Source of the DNA: Lophium mytilinum
Lineage: Eukaryota > Ascomycota > Dothideomycetes > Mytilinidiales > Mytilinidiaceae
Direction: 5' to 3'
DNA: 64,000 bases
Assembly (NCBI GenBank): GCA_010093605.1
Contig: MU004197.1
Coordinates: 806,001-870,000 of the forward strand
This document shows positions 1-9,752 of this stretch, piece by piece (within the stretch, counting starts at the first letter, position 1; every line of letters begins with the position of its first letter). Both the position numbers and the translations under genes were made by a program. Under the pieces are notes generated by a model that ran no database searches, was not told the origin of the DNA, and saw only the letters and a program-made list of their open reading frames with translations.

Positions 1-169
1 AACCTGTTATCACCGATCTCGATTTGAGACGCCCGCCCACCCCGTTTCCATCATCCTTGAGCTCATGCCGAGCTTTTGAAGCTAAAGCAGAATGTCACCG
101 CAATCATGGTGAATATCAGATGGCATCTCTCATTTTATAGTTTCTACCAATCCCAATTACGCTTCAACC
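1..169. other. Left edge, no gene seen
   Basis: Short stretch downstream of the macro-domain gene, which ends at 170 on the minus strand. It probably holds that gene's 3' untranslated region. I see no open frame, RNA gene or repeat in it. Confidence 0.4.
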
Positions 170-946
170 TCAAGCTTCAGCATGCCATGTCTTCTCGACT
201 TCAATGGCGCTGATTCCAAAATCAGCCCAATCAAGCCTACTCCACTTCTCCGGATTCTCGGATGCCTCAACAAAGTGCTTCAGCGCCAGGACAGCTTGGC
301 TTGCCCATATCTCCGGGCTTACGCGGCCGACCCCGGTGGCCAGCGGCGTCATGAGAATGCTCTGAATCTCCTCCTCATCTGCCACTGACTCCCCCTCTTC
401 ATTCGCCTTCTCTTTAGCCTCCCTGACACCGCGGTTGTGGTTGTCAATCGCGCACAGCAGGCTCCAGATACACTCGTACACGACCTCGCGATCCCAAGTC
501 ACGTTACTGGGCCTCCGCATCGTAGGACACAGCGCGACGCGCTTCGTGCCCCAGCTCTTCCCGCTGCGGCTCCGCTCGTGGAACTCGTCCGGGATGCGCA
601 CCAAAGTGCAGGTCCCGGGAGGTGCGAACCCGCGCCATTGGCGGTACAACGTGGCCTGGGCAACGTGCGTGAGCGCCAGGTAGTCATCTTTGGGCGAGAG
701 GGCACGGGAGATCGCGTCGTCGAAGGCGCCGTCGAGGCGCCCGTACGAGTTGGCCGGCGACACGATGGTATCGAACTTGACGCTGGAAGGCAGCTGCGAG
801 AGCGAATAGTCATGGATTGAGACGGAAACGGATGAGGGGAGCTTGTGTTTCTCGCTTGCGGCTGAGAATGCCGAGCTGAAGCGCTCCTCCATGCATAGGA
901 GCTGGATCTGCGGGTAGTGCGAGGGTGTGCTGGAAGCCATGCCCAT
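170..946 (-). CDS. Macro-domain-like protein
   Basis: Single-exon frame of 258 residues starting at the ATG at 946; a second in-frame ATG at 940 could also serve. The segment VSPANSYGRLDGAFDDAI (about residues 62-79) resembles the ADP-ribose-binding loop of macro domains, where an N-x-x-x-x-x-x-G-G/A-x-A/D pattern follows a short strand. A second glycine-containing loop, MTPLATGVGRVSP, lies near residues 198-210 and fits the second phosphate-binding loop of the fold. Macro domains bind or hydrolyse ADP-ribose and its derivatives. Fungal proteins of this length with a single diverged macro fold are common, and none is well characterised to my knowledge. No signal peptide or membrane segment is visible, so a cytosolic or nuclear protein is likely. 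Substrate and activity cannot be inferred. Confidence 0.75.
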   Translation of the reverse strand: MGMASSTPSHYPQIQLLCMEERFSSAFSAASEKHKLPSSVSVSIHDYSLSQLPSSVKFDTIVSPANSYGRLDGAFDDAISRALSPKDDYLALTHVAQATLYRQWRGFAPPGTCTLVRIPDEFHERSRSGKSWGTKRVALCPTMRRPSNVTWDREVVYECIWSLLCAIDNHNRGVREAKEKANEEGESVADEEEIQSILMTPLATGVGRVSPEIWASQAVLALKHFVEASENPEKWSRLDWADFGISAIEVEKTWHAEA

Positions 947-1957
947 GTGGTTGAGTATAATGTTTGGCAGTAGAGTAGAATACGTGACTTATAACGTGCA
1001 AGGCTTGACTCGCTGCGTGCTGCTTTATGCGTTGTGTTCAGCTAAGAGCTCATTGACAGATTGCCGGTAATGTGTGAATGGTGAGTGTGAGTTCGTGAGA
1101 CGGATTAGCAACAGTGCTTCATTCTTAACAAATGTGGAAGCCTAAAATGACGTGAAGAACAGATCGCAAGCAGATGCCTACGCCAAGCAAACGTAGGGGA
1201 ATGGATTGAGGGGTACAAAACTACCTAGCGCGTAGGACATTACAATAATGCGTGGTTTTGAAGACAACAACGACTTGGACAGGATTAGAATGAATTGCGA
1301 CGAATCTTTACTCGTCGTTCTGGACGGATTACTAATCTATGACCACGTGACCCTCCGAGCTCATTCCCCACTCCACGTCCCCGGTTCGACACAAACCATC
1401 AATGAGCACACCCCCATCAACCACCTGAAACTCAAGGTTAGCTGCCGCAGGGTCTTTGATCGTGGGCTTGATGTTGCGACCCAGTATCAGGTGCATATCC
1501 CGTAAGAGTAAGAGTGAACAGCTCTGTATTTTAGGTGGCACACGTAGGAGAAGATGTCACCTGCCTTAGAGTACATCTACCGGGCGAAGGAGTTATATTT
1601 CGCAACCAGCGCGATACACCTTCACATCGGAGAGAGAATAGTCAAGCCGGCGAAGGTGGAACAGCGGGAACCTGTGGACACGGAGAAGAAACCTGACTAG
1701 AGCCGCTCGGGCATCTATACAGCCAGGCATGTTAACGTGTTCTGTATTCCTGGTTAGCAGAGTACAGTAGGCGTCAGCCTCGAGGTGGCGGGTTCAAGTT
1801 GGCTGTCTATTGAGGGTCGACCTCCATGGATTAGCGACTTGTTGCTTCTCGACAAATCAGCAGTCTCACGCTTCTCAAGGGTGTTTTCTCAGTCTCGGAC
1901 TCTATTCGACAAGCAAACCTCCCATCGTCAAACAAGCTCAGGAAGCGACAACGAACA
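947..1957. other. Intergenic region between macro and HET genes
   Basis: About 1 kb lying between the 5' ends of two divergent genes. Short frames here have no recognisable domain and no codon bias. A stretch at about 1750-1805 has a D-loop-like and a T-loop-like block but no acceptor stem, so I do not call it a tRNA. The last 150 bases before the HET gene ATG at 1958 are probably its 5' leader. Confidence 0.4.
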
Positions 1958-3820
1958 ATGGCCGAACAGCATACATCGCAAAGGGATTTCCCTGCCTATA
2001 CGGACCTTCCACTTGACTACATCAGGGTTGTGAGGATCTTGCCGGGCGCTGGAGAGAGCGATATCCATTGCCACATCAGCCTCGTCTCACTCAAGAAACA
2101 GCCCGATTACATCGCGTTGTCTTATGCCTGGGGTTCGCCGGAGAAAGAAGGATCATCAAATGCAAACGCAAGGACAACGAGAAAGAGGAAGGAAAGGGGG
2201 AAGACCCGTACCATCTACTTGAACGGGCACCCTCTGGGCCCGATACGCAAGAACCTATGGCGCTTTCTTAATCAAGCTCGAGAGCTCGCATCAACACTCA
2301 CCGACCTGCAGAGCGATTACTGGATTGATGCAATATGCATTGATCAGTCCCACCAGGAAGAACGAAAGCAGCAGGTTGGACTCATGCCGAGAATCTACGA
2401 GACAGCGAGAAAAGTGCTCATCTGGCTCGGCCCAACATACGACAACAGCAATGTCTCTTTGCGGGAACTCACCAGACCCATATTGTACTGGCGAGCGAAG
2501 AAAAATGTATTCAGCGTCTGGACCAAGCCAGCTGGCGCAGCTATTAGTAGCCTTTGTGGAAGGCCGTATTGGAGACGACTCTGGATATTCCAGAAAATCA
2601 TGCTTGCGCGCCAGATCGATATCATGTGTGGCGATGAGATAACCCCGTGGGGTCCTTTCCGCGACTTCCTTGTCGAGCTGAGCACTTTGACACCTCCTCC
2701 TCGCATCCAGGATGCGATCGAGTACCAGAACGTTCGAAATAGCCCTGCAATGGCCATCGTCAAGCAGACTGCGAAGAGGCCCCTCGATGCTACGGAACGC
2801 CTCGGCCGGACTCTGTGGAACCTGATGAGCGCAACGGAGGGTCTTCACTGCGCCGAACCGCGCGACAGGGTCTATGCGCTTCTGGGTGTTGCACAAGCAG
2901 GACACACGAATATCATCGCTGACTATTCCATGTCTATCACGACCCTTCTTAATCTTGTTCTGAAGAAACAGCATGAAGTCGAGCCTCCCTGCAACTTGGA
3001 AGAGGTTGCTAGCCAATGTCGTTATCTTGAAAGATTACTACACATAGAGGCCCATTCGCTGGTCACACTCGAAGGTCTGTCGGAATTAGAAGATCGGCTG
3101 CATTGCCCAGGATTCCTTCACAGCCCCGTATTCAACCTTAATCTACCTCAAAACTATACAACACTCGGGTGGGCCTCGCTCTATGGCCACGACGCGGTGA
3201 AGCGATTGCTGTTTGACCCCGCTCCAGCTGAGTTTGGCTTTGATGAATGGCGTTTGAGTAACATGCTGTTCAAGTCTGCTCAAGACGGAAACGAGGCGCT
3301 ACTGTCGGAGCTGCTCATATGGCATAATCAATACATTCCCGGATCGGTGGACTATGACGACATTAACACACCGCTGCAGTGGGCCGCAGAGAATGGGCAC
3401 AAGATGATGACGAGCTTTCTGCTTGAATCACCAGAGATCAACATCGACTCAGTCTCCAGGTATCCAGTCTCCGGGTATCTTATTGAGAGATTGAAATCAC
3501 CGCTGCTGCTGGCCGCGGCAAATGGACACGACGCGATTGTGAAAATGCTGATGCACAGAGCCGATCTCAACCGTAGAGATCGGGACGGCCGCACGCCGCT
3601 ATGGGCGGCTGCGGCAAGTGGGGATGATGCTATTGTCAACCTACTACTCGACACTGGCAAGGTCAATATCGACTCATTCGACTACGAGGGTTTGACACCA
3701 CTATCAGGGGCTGTATTGTACGGCAGGGATTCAACAGTCAAGCTGTTACTCGACCGTGGAGCAAACCTCCAACTACTTCGATTTAAAATACGATGTCAAG
3801 AGGATAGGGAAAACGATTGA
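1958..3820 (+). CDS. HET-domain protein with C-terminal ankyrin repeats
   Basis: Uninterrupted 620-residue frame from the ATG at 1958. The N-terminal half carries the heterokaryon incompatibility (HET) domain: YIALSYAWG near residue 50, LNGHPLGPIRKNLWRFL near 90, then YWIDAICIDQ and a segment ending in VLIWLGP at about 121-165, with the fungal EPRDRVYALLGVA motif near 305. From about residue 385 to the end there are roughly five ankyrin repeats, including TPLQWAAENGHK and TPLWAAAASGDDAIVNLLL. HET proteins mediate non-self recognition cell death in filamentous ascomycetes, and ankyrin tails act as sensor or interaction modules. The protein stops abruptly just after LLLDRGANL, in the middle of an ankyrin repeat, followed by a short charged tail that does not look like ankyrin. 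A frame-changing mutation or natural shortening is possible. Whether it is active cannot be told. Confidence 0.88.
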   Translation: MAEQHTSQRDFPAYTDLPLDYIRVVRILPGAGESDIHCHISLVSLKKQPDYIALSYAWGSPEKEGSSNANARTTRKRKERGKTRTIYLNGHPLGPIRKNLWRFLNQARELASTLTDLQSDYWIDAICIDQSHQEERKQQVGLMPRIYETARKVLIWLGPTYDNSNVSLRELTRPILYWRAKKNVFSVWTKPAGAAISSLCGRPYWRRLWIFQKIMLARQIDIMCGDEITPWGPFRDFLVELSTLTPPPRIQDAIEYQNVRNSPAMAIVKQTAKRPLDATERLGRTLWNLMSATEGLHCAEPRDRVYALLGVAQAGHTNIIADYSMSITTLLNLVLKKQHEVEPPCNLEEVASQCRYLERLLHIEAHSLVTLEGLSELEDRLHCPGFLHSPVFNLNLPQNYTTLGWASLYGHDAVKRLLFDPAPAEFGFDEWRLSNMLFKSAQDGNEALLSELLIWHNQYIPGSVDYDDINTPLQWAAENGHKMMTSFLLESPEINIDSVSRYPVSGYLIERLKSPLLLAAANGHDAIVKMLMHRADLNRRDRDGRTPLWAAAASGDDAIVNLLLDTGKVNIDSFDYEGLTPLSGAVLYGRDSTVKLLLDRGANLQLLRFKIRCQEDREND

Positions 3821-4501
3821 CCAGCGCAGGCCCTTTTCATCACCGCGGCCGCAAGCGTCATGCTCCAACGCGACAGACTTGGTGCTCTTGTATGAGGACA
3901 AGTGCGGCTTTTTGAAAACGTCCCGATGTCAGTTGCGGCCGAGCTTAGGAGTTGGATCGTGCTGAGGCGTGGATCTAAATTAGCTCTACTCCATAAGGGT
4001 AGGTGTATGCTACTGGGGCGCTTCTTGTCGGAGAGGAGTTGAGTGGCAGAGTATAACTTGAAAATTAGTATATCGCATTTTTTGCTAATTTTAATCGCCG
4101 CGCTGTCAATGATAGGGGAGACCTAGGGTAGCAGGCAGCACGGTCTTAAAGAGGGTAATAATAGTTCAAGGGATAGACAGAAGATATATAAAGAACGAAT
4201 AAGAAGAGGAATAATAATATATCTAAAGGGTAGCTTGGAAAAATACTAAATGAATTAGGGTATGTAGAAACTGCCTCCGCCACGCTACACCTAGAATACA
4301 CGAAGAAAGAGGGGTGGAGGGGTAATTAAGGCTAGGCAACAGGGACGCCAGGCACCAGGCACACTGGTTAATAGATTCACTATCGTCACGCCGTGGAAAT
4401 ACGCATCACTTTCCAAGTCTTGCACGCCGTCCCCGTGCAAGCGCAGCAGCTGCTCAACTTGCATATCACGACAATCATCCGCATACATCAGTCACGCAAC
4501 C
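3821..4501. other. AT-rich intergenic stretch
   Basis: Separates the HET gene from the UCH gene downstream on the same strand. Positions 4050-4260 are visibly AT-rich, with many TA and TTAA words and few CA dinucleotides. This could be an old repeat degraded by repeat-induced point mutation, but no terminal repeats or coding remnants are recognisable. The final 150 bases are more balanced and pyrimidine-rich, as expected for a promoter and leader. Confidence 0.4.
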
Positions 4502-5359
4502 ATGGGTGAACCAAGTAGCTATGGCGGCGGCGCCGCCACGTCTGGGGCACCTTACGAGTCTGCCCGAGAGTTCACCATGCTTGGTATTATTTCCCCTTTA
4601 CCACGAGAGATCCTCCATCCAGGTTCCTCCACACAGACCTTGAACTGATAGCTTTCAGAAAACAACCCGGAAGTTATGAACGAACTCGCTCACAAGCTTG
4701 GCGTTTCAAACGAGCTTGCCTTCCACGATGTCTATTCTCTCTATGAAAGCGACATGCTGGCCATGGTTCCACGTCCCGTCTTCGCTCTATTAACCACGAT
4801 TCCCATGACAGAAGTTTGGAAGCAAGACCGCGATGCAGAGGATTCTAGCCTCGAATGGTACAAGGGTGCCGGCTCAGAGGAACCGGCAATCTGGTTTCAG
4901 CAGACCATCATTCACGGCTGCGGGCTCATAGGTCTTCTTCATTGTGTCTCCAATGGGACTCCTTTGGAGATGGTTGTACCCGGAAGTAAGTTGGCCGACT
5001 TTCTGAAGGAAGTGGTGCCTCTTGGAATGGATGAGAGAGCAAAATTCCTGCGCGAATCAGACTTCATGTATGAGGCCAGTGAATCTGTTGCGAAACGAGG
5101 TGATTCGAACCTCCTGACGCCTGGTGACGAGGGTGATATCAACCACTTTGTAGCGCTGGTGAAGGGTGCTGATGGGAATCTGTGGGAGCTCGAGGGAGCG
5201 AGGAAAGGACCACTCAACAGAGGAGCCTTAGCGGAGGATGAAGATGCTCTCAGTGAGCGGGCACTGGAGCTGGGCATCAGGCGTCTCATTGAGATGCAGC
5301 GAAAGGCTGGTGTCGATCTACCTTTCTCTTGCATTGCTCTCGGTCCTAGGGTCAATTGA
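4502..5359 (+). CDS. Ubiquitin carboxyl-terminal hydrolase, UCH family (paralogue 1)
   Basis: Two exons, 4502-4583 and 4659-5359, joined in phase 1 across a 75-bp intron; the product is 260 residues, the usual size for UCH-L3/Yuh1-type enzymes. The junction recreates the family hallmark ENNPEV near the N terminus. The active-site region reads QTIIHGCGLIGLLH, with the oxyanion Gln and the nucleophile Cys, and the catalytic His lies in INHFVALV. The third triad position, Asp in the mammalian ELDG motif, is Glu here (LWELEG). These cysteine peptidases (family C12) release small adducts from the C terminus of ubiquitin or Nedd8 in the cytosol. A second gene with the same intron position lies at 19589-20376 on the other strand. 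Catalytic competence with Glu is not proven from sequence. Confidence 0.9.
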
Positions 5360-6429
5360 TCACGAGCGAAAAGCATGTACTTTGGTAAACTGCCTTATTA
5401 GAGCCATGGATAGGCCAATGGGAGTTTCAACACCACCAACGGCGATCTTCTAATGCTGGATGCTGTTGTTACAGCCTTCTGCCATCAGCCTATCCTATTT
5501 TGCCGGAGAGAAAAGTATAGTGGTCAAGAAGTTCTCGGTCAATCTACCGATCCTTGATTAAATGAAAATGAACGAAAGTAATGAAGTCAATCCAGGGTGT
5601 TCTTTACGAAGCTATCGACTTTTTTTGTCAGACGCAGAAGGAAACAATGCCGCTAATATCGAAAGGCTAAGGACCCACAACCTTTCGACTCATGACCCTT
5701 CCTATACTCCTTCACAAGCAGCATCACTGGATCCAGGCCAACGCAGTGGAAATTAGACTACCTTATGACGAAGGTGTCACATTCAACATGGGGCACCCCT
5801 CACAGTGGTGTCAGTCGGGCAAGAGTAGAGCCAGAGCTGTGAGATATCCACGTGCCCAAACTTATGACCTGGTACTGTATCAAGACATGAGGCCCGGCAG
5901 CACAAATTCTCTATTCATATTACCCCTCTACCTTCGTGTGAGGGATAATAAGCGAGACCGAACAATCCCATTGCCGCTCTCTCGGATTACGGTCGTCCTG
6001 TCGAGCTGTTAGACAATTATGCAACCGTTCAAGCCACCTTCACTTACCTTTTACTGCTCTCCGGTAGAAGGATATGCATGCAGCCACCACCGGGCCCATT
6101 GCAGTGACCCTTTTCTTCTCACCATACTCCATGACTTCTTCATAACTCCTCGATTCGACTTGATTTTCCCTTTGCCCCTTATCGTTTACCAACGCCCGTA
6201 TCGGACCGTCCATTGTCTACATAGGCGGCTAATATTGTCAGCACTAGTGAGGCTCGAAATCCTGAGGTTCCTCACCGAAAACACAAACAGTCAACCAGGC
6301 GGATCCTTAGCTACAGTTGGGAGTTTGATCGCGCTTTTGTCATCTTTTCTACTTGAGGTCTTGTTTCGATTTACCAGACATGAATGTACTAAAGCTCAAA
6401 ATGTCAGGTGCAGTAGAAGTGGTGGCCTT
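5360..6429. other. Intergenic region between convergent genes
   Basis: The UCH gene (plus strand) and the kinase-ankyrin gene (minus strand) end toward each other here. Short frames such as 5692-6012 and 6019-6465 show no domain and no coding bias. Pyrimidine-rich runs near 6020-6200 are unremarkable. I see no RNA gene or repeat. Confidence 0.4.
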
Positions 6430-8953
6430 TTACTTCGACGAAACTCCCCGTTCGGCACCCGCTGAAATGAGACAGCTGACAATGGCTGCATGACGCGATT
6501 TCGACCAAGGCAATTTACGGCTTAGATTGATATCTGCATAATCCAAAGCGGTTTTCCCAGTAATGTCCTTTGCATTGATCAACTTGTCGTGCCAGGGAAG
6601 TCCAAGAAGGAACGTAATAGCATCGACACTTCCTTTACGAGCGGCAACATGAAACAGCGTCTGCCCTTGCGCTCCGAGGGCAAGGGGATCGTGAGGTTGC
6701 GCTCCTGCTTCAAGGAGGAACTTCATAGCCACCGTACTGTTATCGCTCAAGCCTGCCGCGAACATCAGGATTGATTGGCCTCCAGATTGCGGATAAATCT
6801 CATTTGGATTGGCTCCAGCGTCTAGGAGCACTTTCGTGATCTCGAAGTTTGAATTCTTCAAAGATTTGCCCAAAGGACTGCCCCTCTCGCCCTCAACGCC
6901 AGCAAAGGCAGCGAGAAGGGCTATCATGGGCAAACCGAGTCTGGTTTCCTGCCAGGTAGGGGTCACCCCCCGTCCCGCAGACCTCATCACCGCCATTATG
7001 GGCGTGTAGCTTGTGGGCTTGTTGCTTCGGAGCCCTATTGGCATGATCCTCCGAGTTTCAGGGATGCTCCTCCGAATTTCAGGGATGCTGAGCCCATTGT
7101 ATAAGAATAGATGAATCAAAGAGAGAAGATCGGCCAACTGGGAACTTAGAACCCGCTTAGCCAAATCAGGGTGGACTCTTCCAATATATTCCATGAAAAC
7201 AGTACTACTCCAAATGGCTATCTGAAGTTGTGTAGGATCATTCCAGTGGCGATCATTGATATGAGGAAGTTCGCCTTCTAAGTTTGTAGGAGGCCATCGG
7301 TTGAATTTGATCCCTTCTAGAAGCTTACCATAGAGAGGGGCCTGAAAGTGCGACGGCTTGGCAGAGACGCCGGTTGTAGTGCCCGAGATGGACTCTGGTG
7401 GGGTTTCAAGGAGAACATCCCGCCGCGGCGTGAAACTTCCTCGTTCAACGCGTTTCTCGGTCATATCGGTCCTGCTTGACAAAGAAGATTTCCGCGAGTC
7501 AGACTCCGCACGCCCATGAGGATAAGAAGCATCCTCTTTCAGCTGCCGATAAATATCGTTCAAAGAGTCGACTCTAGAATTCTCGTCAAGCGAGCTGGGA
7601 TATGGGGGGGATCCGGGGAGGTCAATCACGAAGCCATCATCAGTAACATCCTCGGAGATGCAGCATTGACCGCAATAAGGATTTGATGAATCAACATCTC
7701 GACTCTGAAATGTCGAGATGATGTGGTAGATCTCCGCGGCATCTGGCCGGTCACCAGGTGTCAGAGAGAGCATGCCCTCTATGAGTTCTGAGATGGTCGG
7801 ACCTATTTTCTTGGGTCTGGGTTCTTGAAGACGCGAGCGGATCCAAGTGTATGCCGTTTCAGTATTCTTGTGGAAGGCCGTCGTTCCTGAACTACTGCGG
7901 AAAGTGGTTTTGAGGTCTTCAATCCTGAGTCCTCTTTTGACTACGAGTATTTCCATGAAAACACACCCGAGAGACCAAATGTCAGTCCTTGAGTTTCGTT
8001 TCTGATCGGGGTCGAGAACCTCCGGGGCGCAATAGTTGTAGGTCAGTCCAGACGCTTCATCAGTAGTGCTCCTCGAGAGCTGTTGCCAATCAAGGGAGAT
8101 GCCGAAATCTGTGAGATAGACTCCGGCCCCTTTGACGAGAATGTTGTCTGGTTTGATGTCGCGATGGCGAATTTGATTCTGATGTAGGTAATGTAGAGCG
8201 CTAGCAAGGCATCCGAAGAAAGTTCCTAGGGTGATTCTGTGACGGACATGCTGCTCCGAGCTGGCAAGGAAGTCGGTCAGGCTGTGTTCTGCTACGGGAA
8301 CCATGAGCACGCCGAAGTATCTTCTGTCAGTGTAGCTTCCAACCTACACAAATCTGTCAGCGGGTTTTCATATTGAAAAGCGGTAAACTTACAAAGCGAA
8401 CGCAATGTTCATGATCAATACGCTTCATGATGTTCAATTCGTTCTCGAATTCTTTCAAAATGCTCCTCGAATTAGGTCCAAGGCGCTTCTGGAAGCGCTT
8501 TCGGGCAAAAAGGTTTCCGCTTAGCGTGCTGCGCACTCGGTCGACTGCATTTCGTCCCGTTCCCAGCTTTCCAGTTGACTGGTACGGCAAATCTCTGTCT
8601 TCAATGTGCAGATCAACATATTTTCCTTTCCCGAATCCTTTCTCGAGAACAACAGCTTCGGTCAAAACCGAACTCTGCCTTTCGAGGAATGTCTCTGCGC
8701 ATGAACGCAACGCCCTTGGGAGAGAGGAAGGGGTGGGAAAGGGCAAACATATGTCGTTGAAACCCAGGCGAACGAAGTCTTCCATGGCGCTGACTTGGTC
8801 GAGAAGACGACAAAGGATGTAAAGTCTCGGTCGTTTCGCCCACTCGGAGAAGCCTTCATCCTCCAGAAGAGCTGATAACTCCACGCAGTCTCCGTCAGTG
8901 TAGGTATAACCACCGACCTTCTCGGGTGCGAAGTAGTCTGCTAAGGACAGCAT
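6430..8953 (-). CDS. Protein kinase with C-terminal ankyrin repeats
   Basis: Two exons on the minus strand, 8953-8393 and 8343-6430, joined in phase 0 across a 49-bp intron (GTAAGT donor, TAG acceptor); 824 residues from the ATG at 8953. The open frame continues upstream to 9127 but contains no earlier ATG. The kinase domain spans about residues 130-400: glycine loop GTGRNAVDRV, lysine in LFARKRFQKR, catalytic loop HRDIKPDN, DFG and a CAPE motif (normally APE) with a complete activation segment, so it should be active. A 200-residue low-complexity Ser/Arg-rich linker follows. The last 200 residues carry ankyrin repeats, e.g. NSTVAMKFLLEAGAQP and GQTLFHVAARKGSVDAITFLL. Kinase-ankyrin fusions of this kind are frequent in Pezizomycotina and mostly unstudied. 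A 21-bp tandem repeat lies inside the gene at 7046-7087. Confidence 0.88.
7046..7087 (-). repeat. 21-bp in-frame tandem repeat in the kinase-ankyrin gene
   Basis: Two near-identical 21-base units, CTCCGARTTTCAGGGATG at their core on the plus strand, encode repeated SIPE(I/T)RR heptapeptides between the kinase and ankyrin parts. This is an in-frame microsatellite-like duplication that leaves the reading frame intact. Confidence 0.75.
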
Positions 8954-9734
8954 AGTAATGCGTTTGGGATGAATCTGCGCATGCGGTTCAGTGAACGGTG
9001 GAGTAGAGCATGGCGATGAGGGGAAAGTTGCAGGCCAAGCTGCGAGGCTACGAGGCTGAAGATTTGGGGGTGACGCAAAATAATCAGCCTTCTTATCTGA
9101 AGTTTTCGTGATTGGCTCATGAGGCAAGGCTACTTGATCAAACTTACAATCTTGCAGCGCGCTTTACTTTTATGAACTCCCAGTTCACCTAAACATCACA
9201 CTAATGGGACTTCGAAAGGAGTGTCGAATGCGTCGCTGGGAAAATTGGAATTGAAAAAGAGCTTGCTGAATCAATCGAGTTCCATGACCCATAGAGTGAG
9301 CGAGATGCCATCTTGATAGCGAATGATTTGTGCAAACTCCTTGATAGCTTAGATGAACATGCGCTTGGGCCATGACGTTTGTTACGCTACGCGCCTACTG
9401 ACATCTCCCTTTACTCAGGTGAAAAACAGGGGACACCTCTCTTCCAAGGCGCAGACATCCTCGTAAGTATGAAAACTAGGAGCGAGTTTATCCATTGCTT
9501 CTAACATAACGTTGTTGGTGATCGCTCGTGTTCCGGTTGGTGGGTCGTGATGCTAGGTACTTCATAAGGAGACACGGAGATTGCGCCAAGGCACCCACCC
9601 CCATCCTACCTACCCAGTGATTTAGATCCGCCTGCGAGCACATTGGAGCCTTTACCAATCCAAACGAAAAAGAAGACGGAACGTGATAAGAAGAGATCAG
9701 CACGAGTAAATAAGAAAACTTGAGGACAAAAACC
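8954..9734. other. Upstream region of kinase gene, no other gene seen
   Basis: Holds the presumed leader and promoter of the minus-strand kinase gene and then unannotated sequence up to the tRNA-Ser terminator. The frames present are short and carry no recognisable domain. Confidence 0.35.
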
Positions 9735-9741
9735 AAAAAAA
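9735..9741 (-). terminator. Pol III terminator of tRNA-Ser
   Basis: On the minus strand a run of seven T residues lies 12 bases after the 3' end of the tRNA-Ser gene, followed by a second T run at 9728-9732. Such runs end RNA polymerase III transcription, so the tRNA gene has a complete transcription unit. Confidence 0.8.
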
Positions 9742-9752
9742 TTAATCATGTA

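Noticed and set aside
1745-1810. tRNA-like D-loop and T-loop words (GGTTAGCAGAG, GGTTCAAGTT)
   Set aside because: No acceptor stem or anticodon stem can be formed, and there is no terminator; at best a chance match or an old pseudogene.
8954-9127. Upstream extension of the kinase reading frame
   Set aside because: The frame is open but starts with TTG and contains no ATG; the ATG at 8953 is used instead.
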